DNA from: a virus | Virus record (IMG/VR): IMGVR_UViG_3300030061_000503 | Span: 1-47,767 of that record | DNA length: 47,767 bases | Strand: one strand, 5' to 3' | Shown here: positions 9,190-16,813 of the stretch, piece by piece | Layout of the letters: each line of letters opens with the position of its first letter | How positions within the stretch are numbered: position 1 is the stretch's first letter | The notes under the pieces: model-generated | Database searches by the model: none | What the model saw: only the letters and a program-made list of their open reading frames with translations | What the model was told of the DNA's origin: nothing | Made by a program: the position numbers and the translations under genes

Positions 9190-10701
9190 TTGGATACTGC
9201 AGAAAAACTACACGAAATATTTTACGGCTCTGCTAGGGCGCATGGTAGTTTTATTGTAGGTACTAGTTCCTTTGGTCAGAAAACACAAGGTACTGCTAAA
9301 ACTATAAAGACTATGGGGTCTAGTGTCAAGCACTGGCAGGATCATTTAAAAGGTGTTCGTGGACTAGGCGTAGTACCCATAGATGAGGAGAATTATGTTA
9401 GGTGGGGAGCTGTCGATATAGATACATACTCCTTAGATATCAAAAAGTTAGTATTAAAAATAGAAGAATTTAAACTACCGCTAGTTGTCTGTAGAAGCAA
9501 AAGCGGTGGTGCTCATGTATATTGTTTCCTAAAAGATAAAGCACCTGCTGGAGACATGCAGGATAAACTTAGAGAAATTTCTGCTGGTTTAGGTTACGGT
9601 GGTGTCGAGATATTTCCTAAACAACGAGAAGTATTAGTGGATAGAGGGGATATAGGCTCTTGGTTAAATATGCCATATTTTGAAGGCGATGAATCATTAA
9701 GGTATGGTTACGATACTAAGGGCGAAGCTTTGACAGTGGTTGATTTTATAAAATTTGTAGAAGAAAGATCACTTACTTATGAAGAACTAACAGGTCTAGA
9801 GGTTCCTACTCTCGACGATATAAAAGATGGTCCACCTTGTCTACAAGTATTACTTAAACAAGGGTTTCCACAAGGCACTAGAAATAATGGTTTATTTAAT
9901 GTCGGGGTATATCTTAAAAAGTCTACACCTGAAACATGGCAAACAGACATAGAAGAATACAACCGTAAGTATGTCCAACCACCATTACCTGCCCAAGAAG
10001 TTATGACTTTGATAGGTACGCTCAAGAAAAAAGAATACAATTATAAGTGTAGTGATGAACCTATTAGATCTTACTGTAACGTGGCTAAATGTCGTGGGTG
10101 TAAGTTCGGTATAGGTGGTAGTAATGCTACACCTACCTTTTCTAGTCTATCTAAATTAGACACTAAACCACCGTTATGGTTTTTATCTATAGATGATAAA
10201 AGATTAGAACTTACTACAGAACAATTACAGAATCAAATTAAGTTTCAGAGAGCGTGTATGGAAATACTTAATATGATGCCTCCTAAAATGCAAGAAAGAG
10301 CATGGCAAACTTTGATACAAACTTTAATGGACGGTGGTATGGAAATTATAGAGGTCAGTGATGACGTCACCATTGAAGGTCAGTTTATGGAATTACTTGA
10401 ATCTTTCTGCACAGATATGGCTCAAGCTAATACTCGAGACGAGATACTATTGGGTAAACCGTACACAGAAGAGGGTAAAACCTACTTTAGAATCAAAGAC
10501 TTAAAAGAGTATTTAGTGAAGCACAGGTTTACAGATATGGAAACTAACCGCATCGCCTCTAAGTTAAGGGATTTAAAAGCAGAACATAAGTTTTGGAATA
10601 TAAAAGGTAGAGGAACTAATGTCTGGTATATTAATGAGTTTGAGTATAGGACTGAGGATACTTCTTTAGAAACTAAGAACTTTACAGAAGGCGGTTTATA
10701 A
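9190..10701 (+). CDS. Archaeo-eukaryotic-type (AEP) DNA primase
   Basis: 503 residues from TTG 9190; the SD AAAGGAG ends six bases upstream, while the in-frame TTG at 9187 would be only three bases away. Primase motifs: DID (76-78) as metal-binding motif I, SKSGGAH (103-109) as the S-x-H motif, and EIFPKQ (140-145) as the third region. A four-cysteine cluster at 287, 296, 301 and 304 likely binds zinc. The C-terminal third is helical and may be a PriCT-like or winged-helix part. It should make primers for the family A polymerase; the UvrD-like helicase gene follows directly with a one-base overlap. Confidence 0.85.
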   Translation: MDTAEKLHEIFYGSARAHGSFIVGTSSFGQKTQGTAKTIKTMGSSVKHWQDHLKGVRGLGVVPIDEENYVRWGAVDIDTYSLDIKKLVLKIEEFKLPLVVCRSKSGGAHVYCFLKDKAPAGDMQDKLREISAGLGYGGVEIFPKQREVLVDRGDIGSWLNMPYFEGDESLRYGYDTKGEALTVVDFIKFVEERSLTYEELTGLEVPTLDDIKDGPPCLQVLLKQGFPQGTRNNGLFNVGVYLKKSTPETWQTDIEEYNRKYVQPPLPAQEVMTLIGTLKKKEYNYKCSDEPIRSYCNVAKCRGCKFGIGGSNATPTFSSLSKLDTKPPLWFLSIDDKRLELTTEQLQNQIKFQRACMEILNMMPPKMQERAWQTLIQTLMDGGMEIIEVSDDVTIEGQFMELLESFCTDMAQANTRDEILLGKPYTEEGKTYFRIKDLKEYLVKHRFTDMETNRIASKLRDLKAEHKFWNIKGRGTNVWYINEFEYRTEDTSLETKNFTEGGL

Positions 10702-12194
10702 TGTGGAACATTGTCCTTGGTCCACCTGGAACTGGTAAAACCACATACCTATTAAATAAAGTAGAAGAGTATCTAGACTCTGGTGTGAGACCAGATAAGC
10801 TAGGTTATATAGCGTTTACTAAGAAAGCAGCAAATGAAGCATTAGTGAGAGCAGTAGGTAGGTTTGGTTATGACCCTGAAGAGTTAACATATTTTAGAAC
10901 ACTACACTCACTTTGTTATGGTTGGTTAGGTATGACTAGAACTGATGTAATGGCTAGAAATAATTTAAGAGATTTTAGTAGAAGCATCGGAGAAAGAATT
11001 AACTCTGCTTGGGACGGAGAAAATATCATGTCTCTTAACAGCAAGGGTGATAGAATGCTTTTCTTAGAAAACATGGCACGTAATCAATGTATGGGGCACA
11101 AAGAAATATGGAACAACTCTGGCTCTAATATATCTTGGATGCATTTTGAGTGGTTTATTAAAAACTATTCTAAATATAAAGAGTCATATTTTTTAATAGA
11201 CTACACAGATATGTTAGAAATGTTTGTATCTTCAAAAGGTAAGCCAGAACTAGACGTATTGATAATAGATGAAGCACAGGATTTATCTACACTACAGTGG
11301 CGATGTGTAGAGAAACTAGCTAAAGGTGTGGAACACGTATTTATAGCAGGAGATGACGACCAAGCTATATATAAATGGGCAGGTGCTGATGTAGAATATT
11401 TCATAAATTTACAAGGTAATCATACATATCTTAAACAGTCCTACAGAGTACCTAGAAAGATACACGATGTGGCATTAAAAGTTGTCAGTAGGATAGGTAG
11501 TAGAAAAGAAAAAGTTTGGGAACCTAAAGTAGAGGAGGGTAATGTTTATCACCACAACAGTTTTGAGCATGTTGATTTATCTAAGGGTGAGTGGTTATTC
11601 TTAGCGAGAAATAACTACCTATTAAACAATGTAGAAAACTATCTCAAATTGAACGGTAAAGTTTTTCAGAAAAATAATAAACCCTCTGTTTCAGAGACTC
11701 TAGTGAATGCAATAAAAGACTGGGAACAATTAAGGAAGGGTAATAAGATCAGCGCGGAAAGGATACGTAAGGTTTTTAAATATATAAAGTCTGGTAAGGG
11801 TATTAAAAAAGGTTTTAAGACGCTTAAAACGGTAAATGCTAACGCTCTACTAAGTATGGATAACTTAAAAGCCGACTACGGTTTACTAGTAGACAATATA
11901 TGGCATGAAACCTTTGATCTCATAGGTAATACGCAAAGAGAATATCTAATATCCTGTTTACGTCAAGGAGAAAATCTTGTATCTTCTAAAATCAAACTGA
12001 ACACGATACATGCTGCTAAAGGCGGTGAATGTGAGAACGTAGTGCTTCTCACGGACTTAGCTACGCGGACATGGGAAGAACTGTACACTAACCCAGATAA
12101 TGAGTGCCGAGCATTTTATGTTGGAGTTACTCGCACTAAAAATAACTTACACATCATACGAGGAAAAACAAGAAAAGAGTTTCTTTTCGTTTAA
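10701..12194 (+). CDS. UvrD/Rep-type superfamily 1 DNA helicase
   Basis: 497 residues. Walker A GPPGTGKTT (7-15), Q-like AFTKKAANE (38-46), motif II IIDEAQD (188-194), motif III GDDDQAIYKWAGAD (217-230), motif IV SYRVP, motif V NTIHAAKGGE and motif VI YVGVTRTKNNL are all present, so this is an active 3'-5' SF1A helicase. It is shorter than UvrD (about 720) because the 1B/2B insertions are reduced, as usual in phages. Its ATG overlaps the primase stop (TAATG). It probably serves as the replicative or recombination helicase. Confidence 0.93.
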   Translation: MWNIVLGPPGTGKTTYLLNKVEEYLDSGVRPDKLGYIAFTKKAANEALVRAVGRFGYDPEELTYFRTLHSLCYGWLGMTRTDVMARNNLRDFSRSIGERINSAWDGENIMSLNSKGDRMLFLENMARNQCMGHKEIWNNSGSNISWMHFEWFIKNYSKYKESYFLIDYTDMLEMFVSSKGKPELDVLIIDEAQDLSTLQWRCVEKLAKGVEHVFIAGDDDQAIYKWAGADVEYFINLQGNHTYLKQSYRVPRKIHDVALKVVSRIGSRKEKVWEPKVEEGNVYHHNSFEHVDLSKGEWLFLARNNYLLNNVENYLKLNGKVFQKNNKPSVSETLVNAIKDWEQLRKGNKISAERIRKVFKYIKSGKGIKKGFKTLKTVNANALLSMDNLKADYGLLVDNIWHETFDLIGNTQREYLISCLRQGENLVSSKIKLNTIHAAKGGECENVVLLTDLATRTWEELYTNPDNECRAFYVGVTRTKNNLHIIRGKTRKEFLFV

Positions 12195-12222
12195 AATTAT
12201 TACGAGGATGCTATACTTTCCC

Positions 12223-12236
12223 TTTACTAGTAAAGT
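12223..12236. repeat. CTTTACTAGTAAAG perfect palindrome
   Basis: A 14-bp perfect palindrome just upstream of the modification cluster, where the next gene has no visible Shine-Dalgarno sequence. Operator or start-region structure is possible. Confidence 0.4.
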
Positions 12237-12247
12237 AAAATATAAAC

Positions 12248-12709
12248 ATGAATATATTTAAACTAGACAATACTATACAAGGCTGTGCTCAAATGCACTG
12301 CGATAAACACGTATCTAAAATGATACTTGAGTCTGCTCAAATGTTATGTACAGCTATGTGGTCTAATGATGAAGAAGCACCTTACAAACCTGTACATGCT
12401 AAACACCCTTGTACCTTATGGGCTGGAGCTAGTCTTGATAACTGGCTGTGGTTAAAAGACTTAACTATATACTTAAACGAGGAGTTTTGCTGGCGATACG
12501 ATAGAACTGTCAATCATAAATCAGCAGACGTTGTACTTTCTTTACCTAACCCGAATATAAAAAGTAAAGGATTACAACAGCACCCTCAGTGTATGCCTGA
12601 TGAGTACAAAGTTGAAAATGACGCAATAAAAGCGTATCGTAATTATTATATAGGAGAAAAGCATTTCGCTAAGTGGACTAAACGAGGAGTACCAGAATGG
12701 TATATGTAA
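12248..12709 (+). CDS. Conserved phage protein, first gene of modification cluster
   Basis: 153 residues. The N-terminal CDKHVSKMILESAQMLCTA stretch (18-36), the HPCTLWAG segment and the C-terminal MPDEYK, AYRNYY, FAKW and P-x-W blocks are a conserved phage family I recognise, often found beside thymidylate synthase-like and DNA-modification genes. Some databases loosely label it a pyrimidine-dimer glycosylase, but I see no catalytic match to DenV, so function is unassigned. Start ATG 12248 has no clear ribosome site. It overlaps the next gene by 13 bases. Confidence 0.7.
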   Translation: MNIFKLDNTIQGCAQMHCDKHVSKMILESAQMLCTAMWSNDEEAPYKPVHAKHPCTLWAGASLDNWLWLKDLTIYLNEEFCWRYDRTVNHKSADVVLSLPNPNIKSKGLQQHPQCMPDEYKVENDAIKAYRNYYIGEKHFAKWTKRGVPEWYM

Positions 12710-13539
12710 ATACAAAGTGGGATAACGTAGAAAATTTTTTCGGTTATATAAACGAAAGACATTTTATATATTTAAAACGACAGGACAATGAAAAACCGCC
12801 TTGGACTGAGGACAAGATAATACAGACCTATAGTTTCTGTAATGTTTATAGGGAATTAGATAAGGTTACTATATGGATAAGGGAGAACTGGAAAGAACCA
12901 TATAAAGACCACCCCCATATACCTTTCGCTATGTCTGTGGCACGTCAGATAAACCACCCACCAACTTTAAAAGCGATAGGTTTTCCTGAGTCATGGGATC
13001 CTACACGTGTAAAAGCTATAATGCAGGATAGAATGGATAATAAAAAGAAAGTGTACACTGGTGCGTATATGTTAACTGGCACTTTAGGAGGAACTAAGGT
13101 AGAACAAACTATAGATAAAATACTCACACCTTTATTCAATAACCCACCGAAACTTTACGAAGACAGTTTAGAAAAAACTTGGAAAGAATATCTACCGTAT
13201 GCTGGATTCAGTGGTTTTATGGCTTATGAGGTTGTAACTGATTTGAGATTTACAAAGCATTTAGAAAATGCTAAAGATATCATGACATGGGCTAATGCTG
13301 GTCCAGGAGCGAAACGTGGACTCAATAGAATACATAATAGAAAATTAGAGCAAACTATAAAGAAAGACCAGTTGACCGCAGAGATGAAAGAACTGTTAGA
13401 TGTCTCTGATGATTACCTAGACTTAGCGTTACCGCGTTTAGAAATGAGAGAAATAGAGCATTGCTTGTGTGAGTTTGATAAGTATGAGAGAGTACGTTTA
13501 GGTGAAGGCAGACCGAGGTCAAAATATAAGTATGGATAA
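12697..13539 (+). CDS. 5-hmdU DNA kinase helical-domain / aGPT-PPlase-like base-modification protein
   Basis: 280 residues. The conserved run is INERHFIYLKR (18-28), PWT, SFCNVYRELDKVTIWIRENW (46-65), FAMSVARQINHP (77-88), VYTGAYM (119-125), GFMAYEVVTDLR (173-184) and TWANAGPGAKRGLNRI (197-212). This fits the helical family that Iyer, Aravind and colleagues placed in phage thymine-hypermodification operons (5-hmdU DNA kinase helical domain, related to the alpha-glutamyl/putrescinyl thymine pyrophosphorylases). The GPGAKRGLNRI stretch resembles a helix-hairpin-helix DNA contact. There is no P-loop, so it is not itself a kinase. Neighbours (TAGT-like, Nmad1-like, ThyA-like) support a role on hydroxymethyluracil in DNA. 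Exact reaction unknown. Confidence 0.7.
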   Translation: MVYVNTKWDNVENFFGYINERHFIYLKRQDNEKPPWTEDKIIQTYSFCNVYRELDKVTIWIRENWKEPYKDHPHIPFAMSVARQINHPPTLKAIGFPESWDPTRVKAIMQDRMDNKKKVYTGAYMLTGTLGGTKVEQTIDKILTPLFNNPPKLYEDSLEKTWKEYLPYAGFSGFMAYEVVTDLRFTKHLENAKDIMTWANAGPGAKRGLNRIHNRKLEQTIKKDQLTAEMKELLDVSDDYLDLALPRLEMREIEHCLCEFDKYERVRLGEGRPRSKYKYG

Positions 13540-14038
13540 TTTAGATAATTTATTTGAGGTAGTGCGTGGCGGTACAATAAAAAGGTATCACACGCTAGAA
13601 ACCATTGGTGAACAGTCCGTAGGTGCTCACTCTTGGGGTGTGGCTATAATACTACAGTATCTAGAACCTAATATAAGTAAGATAGCTATATTAAAGGCAC
13701 TTACCCATGATGTAGCTGAACTATATACAGGAGATATTCCCGCACCTGTTAAATGGGATAACCCTGATTTAATCAAATCATTAAAATCAATAGAGCTTGC
13801 TTACGAGAAGAAACTAGACATAGATTACAGCACTGTTTTAGGAAAAAAGGAAGCACTTTTATTTAAACAAGCCGACATGTTTGAACTGTTATTTTTCTGT
13901 ATGCGTCAAAGAAAAATGGGTAACACTAATATGAACATGGTATTTAGCAACGGTGTTGAATACTTAGCAAATCAAAAGTTAAATAAACGCGGTTCAAATC
14001 TACTCGGTAAACTTATAGAGGAGTATGGAGGCATATGA
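13532..14038 (+). CDS. HD-domain 5'-nucleotidase-like hydrolase (YfbR type)
   Basis: 168 residues from ATG 13532, which overlaps the previous stop; an in-frame GTG at 13502 adds ten unlikely residues. HD-superfamily metal ligands: H33 in AHSW, H59-D60 in THDVAEL, then GDIPAPVK, and a later Asp in KQADMFE. The layout resembles YfbR/HDDC2 deoxynucleoside 5'-monophosphatases. In this cluster it could remove canonical dTMP or recycle nucleotides so that a modified pyrimidine replaces thymine; that is inference from context. Confidence 0.75.
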   Translation: MDNLDNLFEVVRGGTIKRYHTLETIGEQSVGAHSWGVAIILQYLEPNISKIAILKALTHDVAELYTGDIPAPVKWDNPDLIKSLKSIELAYEKKLDIDYSTVLGKKEALLFKQADMFELLFFCMRQRKMGNTNMNMVFSNGVEYLANQKLNKRGSNLLGKLIEEYGGI

Positions 14039-14355
14039 AAAAGCAGAAAAAATTTCAAGAAATGCTAGACATAGTTGAACAAGATGTAGACGAGCTTGTA
14101 GAAGCAGAGAAAAGTTATGGCAATAGTTGGCGTAAGCGTGGCGGTATCGGTGCGTTTATGATGCTGGCTCGTAAATGGGATAGGATAGAGAATCAAGTTA
14201 GATGCCATAACTTTGATATATTCTCTGCGATAAGAAATGATACAAGACCAGAAGGTATCATGGACGACATACACGATTTAAGAAGATATTTAATATTAGT
14301 AGAGCAGTACGCAACTAGGAGCGATGATGAAGATATACATACCGACGAGGGGTAG
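14035..14355 (+). CDS. Nmad1-like (DUF1599) nucleotide-modification-associated protein
   Basis: 106 residues. SYGNSWRKRGGIGAFMML (23-40), ARKWDRIENQV and the C-terminal GIMDDIHDLRRYLILVE helix match, from memory, the DUF1599 family renamed nucleotide modification associated domain 1. It starts at ATG inside an ATGA overlap with the HD gene and its end overlaps the glycosyltransferase start, so all are co-translated. The family's chemistry is not established; a role in making or handling modified nucleotides is presumed from its repeated linkage to such genes. Confidence 0.65.
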   Translation: MKKQKKFQEMLDIVEQDVDELVEAEKSYGNSWRKRGGIGAFMMLARKWDRIENQVRCHNFDIFSAIRNDTRPEGIMDDIHDLRRYLILVEQYATRSDDEDIHTDEG

Positions 14356-15118
14356 ACCCGATAACCAAGAAACACTCAAGTGGTTTCCAGAAAGCATGAT
14401 TAAAGATGGAACAGTAGTGTTAGCCATAGATGAAGACGAGCAGGATAAATACACTAAATACCCAGATGTAGAAAAGTTGATAGTCCCTTCATTCATTAAA
14501 GGTATTAGTTATAAAAGAAAATACATAATAGAACAAAGTTACGATCCACGTGTAGTTATGCTAGACGATGATTTACGGTTTTATGTCCGTAAGAGCGCGG
14601 ACGATTGGCATTTAAGATATGCAGAGCCAGAAGAATATCCTGCTTTATTTGGGTTACTTGATGAATGGATGGATAAAGGTTACGCTCATGTAGGGATAAG
14701 TGCTAGAGAAGGTAATAATCGAGTAGAAGAGTTAGCCGTAGAGAATACTAGATATATGAGAGTATTGGGGTATAATCTAGAAGCTTTCCCTAAAGATATT
14801 GAGTGGGGTAGAACTCGGGTGATGGAAGATTTTGATATATCTTTACAACTGCTTAGGAGAGGTAAATCCTGTAAGGTAAGTTATTTCTATGCTCAGGGTC
14901 AAAAGTCTTCTAATGCTGACGGTGGCTGTAGTGAGTGGAGAACTATCGACGTACATAACGCAGGTGCTGATAGGCTACATGAACTCCACCCTAATTGTGT
15001 TAGGGTGGTAGAAAAACAAACTAAAACTGCGTGGAATGGTTTACCTCGTAGGGATGTAATAGTAGGATGGAAAAAAGCATACAAGGAAGGTGTAGAATAT
15101 GCAAACAATAACAGTTAG
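14327..15118 (+). CDS. TAGT-like (TET-associated) GT-A glycosyltransferase
   Basis: 263 residues. ATG 14327 is preferred over ATG 14324 because the AGGAG is five bases away. N-terminal KIYIPTRGRP (2-11) is the GT-A nucleotide-sugar start; MLDDDL (78-83) gives the metal-binding DxD; GISAREGNN (123-131), MEDFD (166-170), GGCSEWRT (199-206) and a C-terminal VGWKKAYKEG follow. This pattern resembles the TAGT family described beside TET/JBP enzymes in phages, which transfers sugars to hydroxymethylated pyrimidines in DNA. No TET/JBP gene is visible here, so the hydroxymethyl group would have to come from the nucleotide pool. Glycosyltransferase fold is fairly sure; DNA as acceptor is inferred. Confidence 0.7.
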   Translation: MKIYIPTRGRPDNQETLKWFPESMIKDGTVVLAIDEDEQDKYTKYPDVEKLIVPSFIKGISYKRKYIIEQSYDPRVVMLDDDLRFYVRKSADDWHLRYAEPEEYPALFGLLDEWMDKGYAHVGISAREGNNRVEELAVENTRYMRVLGYNLEAFPKDIEWGRTRVMEDFDISLQLLRRGKSCKVSYFYAQGQKSSNADGGCSEWRTIDVHNAGADRLHELHPNCVRVVEKQTKTAWNGLPRRDVIVGWKKAYKEGVEYANNNS

Positions 15119-16136
15119 AAATGTACATGAAGCACTGCCCAGAGGTCTAGATTATCTAGATCAAAGCGGAGTATTATTAGACAGTAGGAACGGTATGATG
15201 TATGAAGCACCGTGTCCCGTCACCACTGTTTATAAAAAACCTGATGAACGAGTAGTTTTCTGGGCGCATCGTAACGCTAACCCTTATTTTCATTTTATAG
15301 AAGGGTTATGGATGTTGAAAGGCGGTAAAGATTTAGAAACTGTAGAGTGGTATGCTAAAAGCATGAGAAACTACAGTGACGATGGTAATATTTTGTGGGG
15401 AGCCTATGGTTGGAGGTGGCGTAGTTTTTTCCAGCAAGACCAGTTAAAAGTAATTATTGGGATGCTTAGGAAAAACCCAGACGATAGGAGAGCGGTCTTA
15501 CAAATGTGGAGTATAAAAGATTTAGCTCGTCAAGGTAAAGATGTGCCTTGTAATACTTGTATATATTTTAAGATACGAGATGGTTTACTAAACATGACTG
15601 TATCTAACAGGTCTAATGATGTAATATGGGGTGCGTATGGTGCTAACGCAGTACACATGTCCATGCTTCAAGAATATATGGCACGTAGGATTGGTGTAGG
15701 GATAGGTGTGTATAATCAAGTGAGCGACAGCTATCACGCATATAAAGATATTTTCGATGATCTTTTACAGAAGTTTGCTGAAGATGATATACTAGACTAC
15801 TATGTTCAATCATTACCGCAAAGCGTATCAAGCATGAATCCCTACAGAACTGGGCAGGTAGAACCTTACCCCATGATATCTCAGTACTGTACAGAAACAT
15901 GGGATTATGAGTTAGGGTTATTTTTCCGCAGAAAGCCACTAGAAAAGTCAAGTCTTAAACATAAAGATAAGTTTAGAAAAGCAGATCCTTTCTGGGCAGA
16001 AGTAGCCATACCTATACAAGACTCTTGGGAATACTGGAAGGAAGGTAACATAAGTTCTGCCATAGATAAACTAGAGGATTGTAAAGCTACTGACTGGAAA
16101 AAAGCATGCGTGGAGTGGCTAGAGAGGAAAGTATGA
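15099..16136 (+). CDS. ThyA-family enzyme: thymidylate synthase or dUMP hydroxymethylase
   Basis: 345 residues. ThyA-fold motifs: FIEGLWML with E68, NILWGAYGWRWR (97-108), RRAVLQMW, catalytic C151 in VPCNTCIYF, NRSNDVIWGAYGAN (170-183) and SYHAY (211-215). Two things differ from ordinary thymidylate synthase. The PCHxxxQF box is PCNTCIYF, closer to T4 dCMP hydroxymethylase, and the usual C-terminal Met-Ala-Val lid is replaced by an 80-residue helical tail. The base-selecting Asn (N183) is kept, which favours dUMP over dCMP. With its neighbours this suggests 5-hydroxymethyl-dUMP synthesis, but plain dTMP synthesis cannot be excluded. It overlaps the glycosyltransferase gene by 20 bases. Confidence 0.88.
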   Translation: MQTITVRNVHEALPRGLDYLDQSGVLLDSRNGMMYEAPCPVTTVYKKPDERVVFWAHRNANPYFHFIEGLWMLKGGKDLETVEWYAKSMRNYSDDGNILWGAYGWRWRSFFQQDQLKVIIGMLRKNPDDRRAVLQMWSIKDLARQGKDVPCNTCIYFKIRDGLLNMTVSNRSNDVIWGAYGANAVHMSMLQEYMARRIGVGIGVYNQVSDSYHAYKDIFDDLLQKFAEDDILDYYVQSLPQSVSSMNPYRTGQVEPYPMISQYCTETWDYELGLFFRRKPLEKSSLKHKDKFRKADPFWAEVAIPIQDSWEYWKEGNISSAIDKLEDCKATDWKKACVEWLERKV

Positions 16137-16813
16137 TACCACAATGGTCGTATAGTAGGTTAGGCTGTTATGAAAGATGCCCTAAGCAAGCAGAATTTAA
16201 GTTTATAAAGAAGATAAAAGAACCTCAACATCCTGCAATGGAAAGAGGTAAAAATATACATCAATTATGTGAAGATTACATAAGAGGAAATATAGAAGAA
16301 ATACCTAAAGAGTTATCAGAGTTTGAAGACGCATTTGATATGCTTAAAGATTTATATCTACACGGTCATGTTATATGTGAAAGTGACTGGGCAATAACTA
16401 CTGAGTGGTCAAAAACAGGGTGGTTTGCTGAAGACACTTGGGGTAGAGCTAAAGTAGATGCGTTTGTATATGAAGAAGGTTTAAGTAAAGAGGCAAGAGT
16501 GATAGATTTTAAAACTGGTAGGTATCAGGGTAATCAAGAAGCACATAGAGAACAGTGTGAATTTTATGGATCTGTGGCTTTGAACAGATACCCCGAGCTA
16601 GAAAGTATAATCACAGAGATGTGGTATTTAGATCATGGTAAGATAGATAGATATGTTTACACACCTGCGAGTATAAAATTTAAGCAAGAAAGGATACATA
16701 ACCGAGCTATGGCTATGACTACTGCAACAGAGTTCCCTGCTAAACCTTCTAAATTTGGTTGTAAATGGTGTTATTTCGGACAACAAAACATGTGTAGAGA
16801 GGCAATTAGTTAA
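16133..16813 (+). CDS. Cas4/RecB-like PD-(D/E)XK nuclease with Cys cluster
   Basis: 226 residues from ATG 16133 (ATGA overlap with the ThyA stop; AGAGG upstream); a longer start at 16106 is unlikely. WSYSRLGCYERCP at the start, ERGKNIH (37-43), AKVDA with D109, and VIDFKTGR with D125 and K127 form the nuclease core. C12/C16 plus C210, C213 and C221 match the iron-sulfur pattern of Cas4/AddB nucleases. There are no cas1/cas2 genes or CRISPR array, so it is a phage exonuclease for recombination or end processing. DNA polymerase follows with a one-base overlap. Confidence 0.87.
   Translation: MIPQWSYSRLGCYERCPKQAEFKFIKKIKEPQHPAMERGKNIHQLCEDYIRGNIEEIPKELSEFEDAFDMLKDLYLHGHVICESDWAITTEWSKTGWFAEDTWGRAKVDAFVYEEGLSKEARVIDFKTGRYQGNQEAHREQCEFYGSVALNRYPELESIITEMWYLDHGKIDRYVYTPASIKFKQERIHNRAMAMTTATEFPAKPSKFGCKWCYFGQQNMCREAIS

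Noticed and set aside
12248-12709. T4 DenV-type pyrimidine-dimer glycosylase
   Set aside because: The conserved CDKHV-KMILESAQMLC block does not match DenV's N-terminal catalytic Thr and helix pattern; kept as unassigned conserved phage protein.
16133-16813. Cas4-like nuclease as evidence of a CRISPR-Cas system
   Set aside because: There are no cas1, cas2, effector genes or arrays in the window; solo Cas4/RecB nucleases are common phage recombination enzymes.
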